Counted from the stretch's first letter, positions 23,991 to 34,954 are shown. The stretch: 64,000 bases of DNA from Astatotilapia calliptera (GCF_900246225.1 NC_039310.1:29228339-29292338), one strand, 5' to 3'. The notes: generated by a model not told the origin, from the letters alone. Made by a program: numbers and translations.

Positions 23991-26900
23991 CATGCATTTA
24001 CTCTGGATTAGTAGCTGCTCTGTCTTTGAAGTGAGATATTCAGTGACCCAGTAAAAAGTGTGTACAGGTAACGAGGAACAGAACAAAAGGTGACTGACTC
24101 TCTCTCCCCCCCCCCCCCCCCCCCCCCCCTCCCAGGCTCCAGGCTGAAGCGGCTGGTGTTCCCAGTTGGCCTCATGGCCCTGAGCGCCTCCATGTTTTAC
24201 CCTCAGCAGGCTGCAACCGTGTTGAAGGTGTGTGTTTATGTGCTAACACACAGCAGAACAGTATCTGAGTGTGACTGTTTGTGACAAAAACATAGACTGT
24301 ATCTAAAAGATGGTCATAAACACCCTGATTGGCTTCTTGTAGCCTTAACTCTGACGTCTTAGCCTCGTCCGTGATGCTTTTTCGGAGCCAGAAGTGTCGG
24401 CACTGCAGATGGATCACACAGATGCATGTGGCTGCTAATTAGAGCTGATAGGGGAGGATTGTTGCTCCTGGATCACTCAGAGTCCCTCGCCTGGTCTTTT
24501 CTGGTTGATTTAAGTCTCTTACTGTCCTCGTATCCAGAGGCTAACATCTGCCCACACCACGTACTGTTAAAACATGATAAATGTGATGAAATTAGTTCTG
24601 TTTCACACTGAGGAACAACTGTTGCTGTGTTTACTTTGTTTGAATCAGTGTGAACGCTTCACCTGCTGCAGATAAAAACATTCAAACTCAGGTTTAGTTT
24701 TCTTTAATATTTCCCACAGCGCTGACATGCAGTCAGGAAACAGCTGCCAGCACCTCTGCTTGTTTCAGTTATTTTAATTTTTAGCCACAAATAAATTTTG
24801 CCGGAATTTGTTCCACGGAGGAAATTAACCTCCTGACTTTCTAAACTTTATCAGCCCAGCTCTGACGGACGAATCCCAGATGAAATCTTTCCAGGGATCA
24901 TTCGTAAACACGTTGTGTGTTTGATCTGTGACTCGTTTCCTGTTCGGAAAGGGTTGTGTTTCCGTGCAGGAAGCCCGGGCTGTGAATTGTGTTTCTAATT
25001 TCCACTTGGGTGGTTTTAATCACTTTGTTTCCTTCACACGAACGGACAGAGCGAGACAGAGGCACACCCGGGCAGATGCACACAGCTGTAACATATGCAG
25101 AAGTGAAACAGAGGCACGGTGAGGATGTGAAAACATCTGGTCTCACGACTTAAAAGTGTGTCGGAGTCCACTCGGATGTCTGTAATGTTTCCAGTGACGT
25201 TCAGATTCATGAAAACCTGATGCTGAGCTTCAAAATCAGAAATGAAAACAGGAAACCAGGACTGAGGGACGCATCCAATGAATTTAATTTTGTTTCCAGT
25301 AATAAGGATGACATCGTTCTTTAGCCTTGTTTATGCTCACCACGTTGATGTTGCGCTCGCCATCTGTGATGTCACCGCTGACACTACAGCCATGTCACTT
25401 TTTATACTGGCCAGTCTGCTGCTTCCTCCTCGGTGATACAGGTCGTGTCGCCAGGCAGAAAAAGTCTCAGTGTCAGCGCTTGTATCAGATCAGAAGAAGT
25501 TTAAACAGGAAGCAAAGCGACCGCAAAGTTGTCTCCAGAAAGTCACGTCCTTATTTCAAGCTGCTGCAGCGTCTCGCTGATTAAAATACAAACAAGTGAA
25601 CGATCCCTGGTTCGATCCTGGAAGGAGACGCAGATCCCTTTGGGGCTGCGTTAGGAAGTAAAAACTCTTTTTGTCGCACGTACATGCTTCAGATCAACAA
25701 ACAAAAGGCAGTTTTTAAATGATGATTTAATTTATTAAGCAAAAAACATCCTAAAGATCTCAAAAAGCAACACATGTCACGATCTAAAGAAACGACAAAG
25801 TCACTGACAGCCATCAGATTTACATTTCTCAGGCTTTGAGATTCCAGTAAACCACTGGGAGAGCTATCATACCTTCCCAGTAGTGGCCAGTCTGCCTGGC
25901 TCCATGAGGTCACAATAGAACCCAGAACAACAGGAGCAGTCACAGCAAAGGCCCGGTGTCCTCTGTGCTTTAATCTGGTCTTTGGACAGCTGAGAGCATC
26001 TGATCCACAGACCTCAGTGATCTTGCAAAAGATCAGAAAGGTATGAGTGTGCAAACCCACGCAACGCCTTAAAAACACATAATAAAACCTTAAAATGAAT
26101 TCTAAAGCTAACTGGCAGCCAGTGCAAGGATGCCAGTATGGGAGATATGTGGTCTCTGCTGCCGAGTGACCAGCTGCAGTCGACTGACTGATGACACCGG
26201 AGTAAAAACTATTACAAACGATGGCATGGATAGCTCTCTCAAAGTCTCTCAGACAGAGAACGGCTTCACTTTAGTAAGTAGTCAAAGGTGAAAGAAACTG
26301 GACTTGATGACGGCATTAATCTGTTTATCAAACGTTGGAGTCAAAAATCAAATGAAAGGTTTGGACTGGCTTTGGAGTCCAGACTGAAACTGAGATCATC
26401 GGTGTGACCTTAAACAGGCTGTTTATGCTCAAACATCCTCCAGTGTGGTTGAATTTACACTATTCTGCAGAGAAGAGTGGACCAAGTTTGTTCACATCAC
26501 TGTGATCGTCCACAGTGATGTAGACAAACTCACTGTCAGGTATCACAGAGGCTGACTGCAGTTCTTGCAGCTGAAGGTGGGACAGCCTGTTATTAGTCTG
26601 AGGAGCTTGGAAAGAAAAGCATCTGGACTTGTTTAAGTTGCTTGAAGACGTTTCACCTCTCATCCAAGAAGCTTCAGACGCTTTTCTTTCCAAGCTCCTT
26701 AGACTACGATGACCAGGATGACTGAGAACCTTCACAGACATACGACCGGTTATTAGGTTTAGGGGGCAGTTACTGTTTCCCACAGGGCCGCGTAGGTTTG
26801 CATGACTTTTTTCCCTTAATAAATAAAATTATCATTTAAAAACTGCCTTTTGTATTAACTCAGCTTTTCTTATCTGACTAATATTAAAATTCATTTGCTG

Positions 26901-28078
26901 ATCTGAATGTGAATGTGTGACAAATATATATTTTTTAAATCAGGAAGTGGGCAAATACTTTGTCGTCATGGTTCTTTTATTGCTTTTTATAAAGTCTGGT
27001 TTTATTTTGATTTCAGTTAAAAATAATGTTCCCCTCTAGCTTTGGTTTAAGTTCACTGTAATAACCTTGGTGTAGCCTCTGAATCAGATGTGAAGTCTTC
27101 TCTCCTTCCTGAGTTGCAGTGCCTGTAACATTTGTTAAATATTAACCAAAGGACGACATGATGAGCTCAGTTTCGCTGCTAATGGCAGAGACACCGGCGC
27201 ACGAGTGTGAACGCACTCAGCACAGAACTGTGAATCTCGCTCAGCTCGACACCAGAAGCTTAAATTGAAATCCCCACTTTTTATCATTTATTTGAAATTT
27301 ACTTATAATTCAAGGAAATGCTCTTTTTCTGAGTTCAGTGGTAATGATGGGGGCACCATCATAGCTGGCATGGCTGAGCAGGTGACGCTTACATCAGAGG
27401 CTCGAGTCCCAGACCATTTCCTGTGTGGGCCTGCCCACTAACTGTCCAGTAAAGGCTGAAGCTTGGAAATAAACCATTAATGAATTAATGAATCATTCGT
27501 ATTACAATTAAATTTGATATTCTTGTTATTGATCGTGGCTCAAGAGTTGGCAGTTTGTCTTGTAATTGGAAGGTTGCCGGTTCGAGCCCCGGCTTGGACA
27601 GTCTTGGTCGTTGTGTCCTTGGGCAAGACACTTCACCCGTTGCCTGCTGGTGGTGGTCAGAGGGCCTGGTGGCGCCAGTGTCCTCGCCTCTGTCAGTGCG
27701 CCCAGGGGCAGCTGTGGCTACAACGTAGCTGCCATCACCAGTGTGTGAATGTGTGTGAATGTTGTGTAAAGCGCTTTGGGGTCCTTTATACTAAGTGAAG
27801 CGCTGTACAAAAACAGGCCATTTACCATTTATAATTCCAACAAAATTCAGCAGCGACCAAACGTCAGCTTCAGAGATCATTTTCTATCTGTGCGTCTGCG
27901 TTTAGCTGATGTGTTTCGCGTTTCCTGCAGGTGAGTCGAGACTCGGCGTACACCTGGACTCAGCAGGGCCGCGCCGCTCTGGAGACTCTGTGGAAAAATC
28001 CACCGTTTGGCAAAAAGGAGGTGAGTCTGCGGCGGATGCTTTTCATGTGTTCGGTTTGCTGTTTTGATCTCCTGACGT

Positions 28079-28110
<32 letters not shown>

Positions 28111-28163
28111 TTGTGAAGCCTGAGAAGAAAGAGCAAACGAAGGGCAGCAACACGAGCAGCTGA
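18907..28163 (+). CDS. apoo: MICOS complex subunit MIC26 / apolipoprotein O
   Basis: Inner-membrane subunit of the MICOS complex that shapes mitochondrial cristae. Coding exons: 18907-18924, 19247-19357, 19538-19663, 22225-22257, 22806-22857, 22983-23078, 24136-24227, 27931-28020 and 28119-28163, giving 220 aa (human 198). The first exon supplies only MSYARL; it is chosen because exon 2 enters in frame 0 and no other in-frame ATG exists there. Visible parts are a basic/alanine-rich N-terminus, a soluble segment around LPSLYTSPEAAV, and two hydrophobic segments near residues 129-144 (VAAVGFSGFLGLYLA) and 153-170 (VFPVGLMALSASMFYP) separated by the basic loop KGSRLKR. The short charged C-terminus PEKKEQTKGSNTSS is closer to APOO than to the longer APOOL (MIC27). 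Several acceptors are unusual (exons 7 and 9). The tiny exon 4 (11 codons) is the least certain. Confidence 0.9.
20150..20462 (+). repeat. Polypyrimidine tract in apoo intron 3, interrupted by a transposon
   Basis: More than 300 bases rich in TTTC, CTTC and CCTT words. The same kind of sequence resumes at 22028-22090 on the other side of the Tc1-like element, so the transposon landed inside one tract. The open frame that runs through it from apoo exon 3 is a composition artefact. Confidence 0.75.
20464..22025 (-). mobile_element. Tc1/mariner-type transposon with double-repeat inverted ends
   Basis: A 1,562-bp element bounded by a perfect inverted repeat of at least 25 bp, beginning CAGGGAGTGCAGAATTATTA, and flanked on both sides by the TA target dinucleotide (20462-20463 and 22026-22027). 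Each end carries a second, inner copy of the TTATTAGGCAA core (near 20662 and 21825), giving the IR/DR layout known from Sleeping Beauty-type elements. It encodes a transposase on the minus strand (next entry). Confidence 0.93.
20792..21807 (-). pseudogene. Tc1/mariner transposase, two lesions
   Basis: DDE transposase read on the minus strand from ATG at 21805-21807. The helix-turn-helix N-terminal half is present, followed by WTDE, QDNAPSH (Asp codon 21097-21099) and PPCSPDLNPIENLW (Glu codon 20984-20986). The frame is broken twice: a TGA at 21769-21771, 12 codons after the ATG, and a shift between 21040 and 21100. The last two catalytic codons are 113 bases apart. One lost base would make this 37 intervening residues, the DD37E spacing, rather than 34 as in classical Tc1. 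Everything else reads cleanly, so the copy is young but dead. Confidence 0.9.
23946..23988. repeat. (CA)n microsatellite
   Basis: About 21 CA units without interruption, in apoo intron 6. Confidence 0.95.
24105..24129 (+). repeat. Poly-C run next to the apoo exon 7 acceptor
   Basis: Some 25 consecutive C residues preceded by CTCTCTCT and followed by TCCCAG at the splice acceptor (exon 7 begins at 24136). The run forms the polypyrimidine tract of this intron. Confidence 0.9.
25701..26853. mobile_element. Composite repeat bounded by 40-bp inverted repeats
   Basis: The 40 bases at 25701-25740 (starting ACAAAAGGCAG) match the reverse complement of 26814-26853 at 37 of 40 positions, so 1.15 kb is enclosed by transposon-like ends. 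I could not find a clean target duplication. The interior is a patchwork: a LINE-like coding relic on the minus strand (about 25830-26010), a dispersed fish repeat (about 26060-26220), and an inner 26-base inverted repeat (26599-26624 with 26675-26701). No transposase is visible, so if it is a DNA transposon it is non-autonomous. Confidence 0.6.
25830..26010 (-). mobile_element. LINE (L2-like) coding relic
   Basis: The minus-strand reading PKTRLKHRGHRAFAVTAP resembles the C-terminal reverse-transcriptase segment of fish L2-type LINEs (P-TRLK-RG-RAFAVAAP-LWN-LP). The downstream WN-LP part is no longer readable, so it is an old fragment. Confidence 0.45.
27352..27480 (+). mobile_element. Possible tRNA-derived SINE head
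   Basis: TGGCTGAGCAGG at 27371-27382 fits a pol III A box and GGCTCGAGTCC at 27399-27409 fits a B box (one mismatch). Spacing is short but tRNA-like. The 3' body is not recognisable. Confidence 0.35.
27530..27831 (+). mobile_element. tRNA-derived SINE
   Basis: Pol III promoter boxes are clear: A box TGGCTCAAGAGTTGG at 27536-27550 and B box GGTTCGAGCCC at 27579-27589. The body runs through a GGCAAGACACTTCACCC motif and a 3' part ending in GCGCTTTGGGG and AAGCGCTGTACAAA. The 3' part is shared, in inverted orientation, with the copy at 38345-38520. Confidence 0.8.
28079..28110. repeat. Poly-T and (GT)n run before the last apoo exon
   Basis: About 22 T residues followed by five GT units, directly upstream of the acceptor of exon 9 (28119). 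Confidence 0.9.
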
Positions 28164-28782
28164 AGACGGCGAGCCGCTAACACCTGTGTACCTCCCAGAG
28201 CTGACAGTCGTTACATGTGAGCTTCACTCCGCCTCTTCCCAGAAGCAGTTTGGCTCATTGCACTGGACACCTCCTCCTCTGTAAACATTCCTTCTTTCTC
28301 CTTCGATGACTTCAGCTCCTCCGGTTTAACAGAACAGGTCACAGTGACCTTTCAAAACACTTCCTCGTGCTTTAACGTCCCATTCTGCTACAGAGACCCA
28401 CTAAACTCTGCCAACAACAGCATTCAGATCAGTCCGATCAGTCGTTAACACACATTTTTATTCATATCTGTCATGATTTTCTTCTTCTTTTCTCCTATTT
28501 TGAAGTAAACTGAATATTTTGACTGTTTGAGCTGGGATCGACTCCTTTCTTTAGTTTTTACTGTTTATGTCAGTGAACTTAGACGGCATATATCCCAGAG
28601 CTTTGCCTCTGTCCTCTGGAGGAGGATGTAAACGAATGAAGTCGTCCCCGATGTAGTATTCAGGTCACACTGTGATTCTTATAATCCTGATTTAATGCAG
28701 TGTTATTGTGTGCACCCATCTTCAGGTATTAATGAACTGCATAATATCCATGTCTAACATTGTACTGTATATATTATGTGTA

Positions 28783-28788
28783 ATTAAA
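28783..28788 (+). terminator. apoo: Candidate apoo poly(A) signal (ATTAAA)
   Basis: ATTAAA variant about 620 bases after the stop codon, followed some 40 bases later by a T-rich stretch. No canonical AATAAA lies closer. Confidence 0.35.
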
Positions 28789-30173
28789 TCCAGCATTTAA
28801 CACTAAAACTGCATTTATTTTTCTCTTTTGATAGTTACTCATAAAAATGCATATTTAAATTATTATTATTATGTGATTACATCCTTAAATCTCACCTGTA
28901 TGTTGTAGTAAAGAAAAATAGATCTCACTGTTTTCACAAAGACAACACAAAGTGCTGAACGGTGCAGTTCCTCTAACGTCCACTAGAGGCTGGGCCTAAA
29001 GGTTAGTCACCTCTCATGGATTCCCATGCACATCTGTACCACATCTGTACATTTAATTGCTTTATAGAAACTGTCCAGAGGGGATTTTATTTTAATAAGT
29101 TATCCGTTTGGCTGCTGGTGAGCCTTAAAGTGAACTGCTGCCACTTACAGCTCCATGTAAATTAGCGGCTTCGCCTCCACCGACAGAAGCACAACAGAAA
29201 AACCAAGAGGACGACCTGGACGTTGTCCAGCGTTGTTCTTTCTCACACTGTTGGTGCTGGGAGGTTAAAGACCAGCTAATGCCCACAGTGACCGTATGGG
29301 ATGTTTGAGTTCTCACTCTAAAATTAAACTCCGGAGGAAACTATTACTGGACGAGTTTCCTGTTTCCTGGCCGTCTGTTTCTGATCCTTTGATGTTTGAG
29401 AGTTCAGGCTGCAGACTCTGGACTCGTCAGCATGTTTAGCAGGGATGCTGAACAATCAAAGGCCTCGGATCAAAGTTTACATTTCTGTCTAAAATCAGCT
29501 CTGTGTTTCCTTTTGGGGCCCTGCTGCTCTCGGCGGGTCCATAAAATGTGACAAATATAAAACTGAAGCAGTTCCATATTTATTCATACAGAAAATAATC
29601 ATTTTGGGCCTGATGGTGGGGCTTTAATTGCTCTCAATTGCAGTTCTTTTTATGCAAAAGCTTTAAACAAATTAATATTTCCCTCAAAATCTGACTTGAA
29701 ATACATCAAATCAACCCTGTATTTTTGAGTGGATTCTAGTTATTGCAGTTACATAAAACCAGCAACACAAACCCTCAAAAACAAACAGGTCGGGTTTATT
29801 TCAAAACGATTGCTGACCAGAGTGCTGCGCGAGTTCTTGAGAAATATGTTTTTCTGTTTTATGAGAAACGCAAACATCAGCCTTTCTGTGACGTCGAAGC
29901 TGATGTTTGCTCTTAAGCATCAATTCAAAGTGAGCAGGTCAGATGTGAAGCTGTAGACTCTCACAGAGCCAATAAAAGCTGGTTTTATTGCTACGCTAAC
30001 TTTGGTATTTATAACTAAGGCATGCAAAATTTAACCTCAGTACTTTTTATATTTTTGAAATTACAGGTCATGAAAATACACGATGCTTTCAACATTTTTA
30101 AGTCCCGTAACTACAGGCGATATCTACATGAAATTTTCAGGGCTAAAGATTTGCAGCCAAATTAGCTTCAGGT

Positions 30174-30401
30174 CACAGGTGTCGAACTCCAGGCCTCGAG
30201 GGCCGGTGTCCTGCAGGTTTTAGATGTGTCCTTGATCCAACACAGCTCATTTAAATGGCTAAATGAGCTCTTCGACATGTCTTGAAGTTCTCCAGAGGGG
30301 CCTGGTAACGAACTAACCCTTTGATTCAAGTGTGCTGACCCCGGGTGAGATCTAAAACCTGCAGGTCACCGGCCCTCGAGGCCTGGAGTTCGACACCCCT
30401 G
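30174..30401. mobile_element. Non-autonomous hAT-like MITE
   Basis: A 228-bp element whose ends are long inverted repeats. The right end reads CAGGGGTGTCGAACTCCAGG on the reverse strand; the left end is CACAGGTGTCGAACTCCAGG. CAGGGGTG termini are typical of hAT elements. The two 8-base flanks (30166-30173 and 30402-30409) do not match, so the target duplication has decayed or the insertion is old. Confidence 0.8.
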
Positions 30402-30822
30402 GGTTAAAGCATACGAAAGATTCCAGCCCTGATTCCTTCTGTGTCTCATTACTTTTCTATTACTGTTGTATTTTAGCACTCATGATTGCCGCTCACGGCT
30501 CAGATTCACAGTTTAGATACTTTAAATCGATCAAAGCTCCTTTTTCCAGATTTGGTTGCTTTTTTCACTCAATTTCTCCTTGAAAACGAAGGTTTTGGAC
30601 ATTGATGCCTGAAAAGAAACTGAAACTGACAGACTGTAAAACATTTGTGTGTCATGCAGAGGCTCACACCCTGCAAGAAAACAGGAAAACCTCAAGTAGA
30701 AGTACCTCAGTGTCGAAAACAGTACTGCAACTGATAAGAGGCTTTGTTACTGATGAGATTAAAAGACACTGAGCTGTGCAGCCAGTAATGACAGTGAGAA
30801 ACACGCCCGTGATCCAGTACAG

Positions 30823-31035
30823 CAGGGTCCCCAGTCCCAGTCCACGAGGGCCGGTGTCCCTGCAGGTTTTAGATGTGTCCTTGATCCATCACAGCAGATT
30901 TAAATGGATAAATGACCTCATCAACATGTCTTAAAGTTCTACAAAGGCCTGATAATGAACTGATCATTCAGGTGTGTTGACCCAGGGTGAGATCTAAAGC
31001 CTGCAGGCCCTCATGGACTGGGATTGGGGACCCTG
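30823..31035. mobile_element. Non-autonomous hAT MITE with intact 8-bp target duplication
   Basis: A 213-bp element with imperfect inverted ends (CAGGGTCCCCAGTCCCAGTC on the left and the complementary GGATTGGGGACCCTG on the right). It is flanked by the perfect 8-bp direct repeat CAGTACAG at 30815-30822 and 31036-31043, the hallmark of hAT insertion. Its interior shares the segment around GCAGGTTTTAGATGTGTCCT with the element at 30174. Confidence 0.92.
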
Positions 31036-33489
31036 CAGTACAGCTTACATGTTGCAAGATGTGTTAAGTTGTTTACGCACATCTGAATAAGAATTAAGGA
31101 ACTCAGAGCTGAGGAAGAAGAGAGAAAGCACAAACAGCAGCACATCCGCTTCCTGTTTGTTTGCGGCCTGCTGGGTTTTTATTTCAGCTCATGCTTGTTA
31201 GAAATCAGATGATTTGGCTTCTTGAAAGTGCCGTGTTGTTTTTTCAAAGGAAGAGGAAACCTGCATGAACCCAGAGCTCCGTCACGTGTTCAGACGGATT
31301 AAAGGAAGCCAGAGACAAAGAAAAAGAAAGCAGATGTCAGTTAAAGTGCAAAGACTCTGGAAACGTGTGTTTTAGTCTCGTTAGCTTCGAGTGAGGATGT
31401 TTGAGAGGTTTTCTAACTTGTCTCCACCTGTAACCCTCGTGTTTAGTATACGTGTGTTTTTAAATGCTGAATTTGCCTTGTCATATTGTTTCAGAGTAGA
31501 GAGCACAAACTTGTGTGTCGGTGTGTTAGTTTAGAGTCAGGGTTTGTGATTGATTCACTTCAGCAGCTATTTTGATGTCAAGAGACAAAAGCAGACAAAG
31601 TCAAAGAGTGATGACCTGTCGGCTCAGGTCACAACGATCCCGCGTCCTCACACATCCTGTTTTATTGTGGTACGGACTTTTGTTTTCCTCGTTCTGCTTT
31701 GCCCTTATTAGTTTCAATTAGCCCTGTGTTTATACTCGTCGCTTCGCATCAGCTTTCAGATCTGTTTTACCTCAGCTCTCACTTCCTCGCGCTTCACTGT
31801 CTATGATATTTATACAACTTCTTTGTGTTTCATTTCAGGACTTCTGAAACCCTTATTTCCTGTAGAGTTATGCACAGTTCAAGTGCATAACTGCTCACGT
31901 GATGAAGTCAGTGTTTGCACTTATCTAATGTAACCGCTTAAACTTAAATTAGTTTTTGTGACAAGTAGTTCACAGCATCACTGCTATGATAACACTAATT
32001 ATGTTTATTATGAGAAACTGGAGGGCAAACGTTGGTCTGTGGTGTTTAGGAACTGTGTGCAGGAGGTCAGTAGAGTAGCGGTGCAGCAGACACTGCACTG
32101 TTGGATGGAGTCAGCGTTTATGTGCAGGGTGTAATTGAATGATTTGGGCTTTAAATCCCACACAGCAGCACATAAAGTGTAATTACACACAGCTGCATGG
32201 TTTCAATGCGCCCAGCACGCCCGGTGATGAGGGAGCGCCTTTCTCTCCTCAAACCAGGCGGCTGGAAGTGAAGCTGGAGAAATCAAGAGACTCTGAGATG
32301 GAAAAAGAAGTCAAAACTATTCAGGGGGAAGTTTTTTCCTCTCCTTTTATGCTCCTTACACTCTGCTTCCCAAACAAACCTCCCTTTAAAGGCCCAGAGT
32401 CTGAGACTTTGAGGAAACCGGCCCTCGGAGATAAATGACCTCACCGCACAGACATTCTGTGGAAAACTGTGTAATGAGGCTGCTGCTGTGTCAGTGGGTT
32501 TTAAATGATGTCAGAGGGTTTTCCAGACTTCTCATGTTATCAGCACAAGTCTGAATCCAGCCAGCTAAGACATCTTGTGGGGTTATATTCAGTAACGTAA
32601 ACAAAACAAACCACAAAGAGGAGACTACGAGCCCTGAAGCATAGCGCCTGTGCAGCTAAGCTTTAAAAACAGTGGATTTATCCACATAAGGATCCTTATG
32701 TTGATGCATATGAAAAGCAAAGGTGGGAGTTTCTCAGATTGACCTGATTTTAGATGGACTTGATCATAAATCAGCCCTGGAGGCCTGACAGGCGTCACCG
32801 GATAAATTCACTGACCTGCAGAAGCATTTCCTCCAGCTGATGAAAGCTTAACCAGAAATATAGTTTAATAATTCAACGTAAACGAGACTGATAAGATCAG
32901 TTGTTAAAACAGCACAGAGGAAGCTTAGAAGCAGGACCTGCAGCCATAATCAGAGGAGACACTGAACTTGTGCTGACAGGCGAACAGTAACTTTGCAGAC
33001 AGACAACCGTCTGTGAGGTTAAACTTTACGACACGACTGTGCTTTTTCATCATTCACTGTTTCGTTATCATGTCCCTGCATCTTTATGGCAACGAGATTT
33101 CTTCTGGAACAATCTCCAGTTATGATAAGAGCTATAGAAAACTATTAAAACATAGTTCAGGCCATTTAACTGAGTTCACAGTCCAGCCTTTGACTGCTTT
33201 ATGAGTAACAGTATGTACTGTTTGTGTTTGCAGGGGCTCCATTTCCATTAAAACTATTTTTGAACTGCAGGTTTTATCTTGCACGAAGAAGAACGAAAAA
33301 CCTGAATTCATTTTATAATCTCAGAGTTTTCCTTGCAAACGTTTCCCAGCAGCATCAACATAACTGCAGAGCTGCAAACCAGTATGTAAAAGCTTTAAGT
33401 GCAAACATAGGTGAAATACAGTCAACAAGGCAAGAACAGACAGTTTCATTCTAAAGAGCTTTAAAGTCAATATTTGGTGTGGCTGCTGT

Positions 33490-33840
33490 CATCCTGCACA
33501 GCTGAACTCTCCTCGGGAGCCTTAAGAGCTTGAAAAAAGAAGGCAGCTGGACTTTGTTAGGTTTGTGAACTAATCCAGGAGGCTTCTTCAGTTCTGATCA
33601 TGTGTGTCATCACCACGGCTGCCACCCACGATGCAGTCTCGAGAACCCTTCACACCTGGCCTCAGGTGACCTCAAGTGTTTTCACGCTTAATACTCAGTG
33701 ATGGTAATGACCCACGCCTTTCTCCACACCCATCGTCAACGACCACCTCCAAACGGGACGCTTTTGTTTTTAGAACTGAAGTTTAAAGAAGTCCACTTTC
33801 TTTCTTTTCTCAGGTCTGTGGGGCGACGACGACCTGGGTG
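33490..33840. repeat. Probable dispersed repeat relic
   Basis: The phrase around GGAGGCTTCTTCAGTTCTGA resembles a repeat common in fish genomes, and part of it echoes the segment at 26620-26690. Boundaries and class are unclear. Confidence 0.3.
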
Positions 33841-34189
33841 AGAAGCTGCAGTCGTGCTCTCCTGCAGCTTTCTTTCAGCACTGACATTAAAATGTCTGCC
33901 CGGCCTTTTGGTCCCACGCTGCTTCAGTAATGTTGATGTCTGGCTTCTGGGAAGGCCGTGCTATGACTCTGTGCTCTAGCATGTTCGGTTATGCTTTTAG
34001 TGCCCTGACATTCAGGGGTCAAGCTGAAAAGTGAATCTGTTGTGAATCACATTTTCCAAGATGGCATCGTACGCTGGGTCAGATTACAATGGTGCTTTTG
34101 TGTTCATAATTTCATTAATCTCTTACTGGCTGACATTAAGCTCCCAGTGACGGAGCCGCCACAGTTTTGCTTCCCCAAATATTTGAAAC

Positions 34190-34394
34190 CTTAGATACTA
34201 TTGATACTAGATAGTGGAAAAGGGGTGGGATTAAATAAGCTTATGCTTCTTCCTGCTCCTTTTTGAACATGGACGTTATTTGGAGTTGTGGTTGCTCGTT
34301 TTCCTTTTGTTTGCTTTGTTCATTTGTCTCTTTTAATTCTATTTTTTTTTTATACTTTTTCAACATGTTCAAAATAAAGATTCAATCAATCAAT
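34190..34394 (+). mobile_element. LINE (L2-like) 3' end
   Basis: The segment passes from GGGGTGGGATTAAATAAGCT through a T-rich stretch to ATGTTCAAAATAAAGATTC and ends in a short (AATC)n tail. This is the layout of 3' ends of an abundant fish LINE group. Only the untranslated end is present, so it is a strongly 5'-truncated copy. Confidence 0.6.
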
Positions 34395-34948
34395 CTGTAT
34401 CAGACCTGTTTGCTCTCATTTCTTAAGGACATGTGGGTCATATGCCGTGTAGTTTACTGCCTGTCACTTCTCCAAGGTCTCAGCCATCAGCTCTTTAATC
34501 ACCTTGATGCAAATACACAATTTTATTCCAGTCAAATATTCAGCTTTTGGATTTTTCAGTCTTAAAAAAGGGGAACCAACGTGTTTGTGACAGGCTGCGA
34601 GTAACAGTTGTGTGTTGACGACACCGATCCAGCCCTCAAGTTAGTTTCTTTTTAAATAAGTGAGTTGTAGGTCTTTGTTTGGTGGCCAGAGTGGCAAAAG
34701 AAAGACATCATTCTGTAAAGGTCAGCGCCACAAGACTGGATGAGTGACTTAAAACCAGGAGAACTTAATGTCAGAATCTTCCTGATTCAACATAAGGACA
34801 CAAGTGGACTCCTGCACTGTAGGTGACACATGGCCTGGTAAAGTTTTCTAATGAGTTTGAATTCTGTGAAGGAAACTATGAATTCAAGTGCAATCAAAGG
34901 CAAGTATGTAACCAACTGAAGAATGACAGTTGTGTGCGATTAGCAGTT

Positions 34949-34954
34949 TTTATT
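34949..34954 (-). terminator. sat1: Candidate sat1 poly(A) signal
   Basis: TTTATT on the plus strand, i.e. AATAAA on the sat1 strand, about 185 bases after the stop codon. This gives a short 3' UTR. Confidence 0.55.

Larger units (their letters stand above)
28164..34940. other. apoo-sat1 intergenic region (convergent genes)
   Basis: About 6.8 kb between the 3' ends of apoo and sat1. Apart from the apoo 3' UTR, it holds two related hAT MITEs (30174-30401, 30823-31035), an 18-bp palindrome at 32684-32701, a dispersed repeat near 33490-33830 and a LINE 3' end at 34190-34394. I find no open frame with recognisable protein content. Confidence 0.6.

Noticed and set aside
24008..24193. Glycine-rich minus-strand frame
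   Set aside because: It is the complement of the poly-C run at the apoo exon 7 acceptor.
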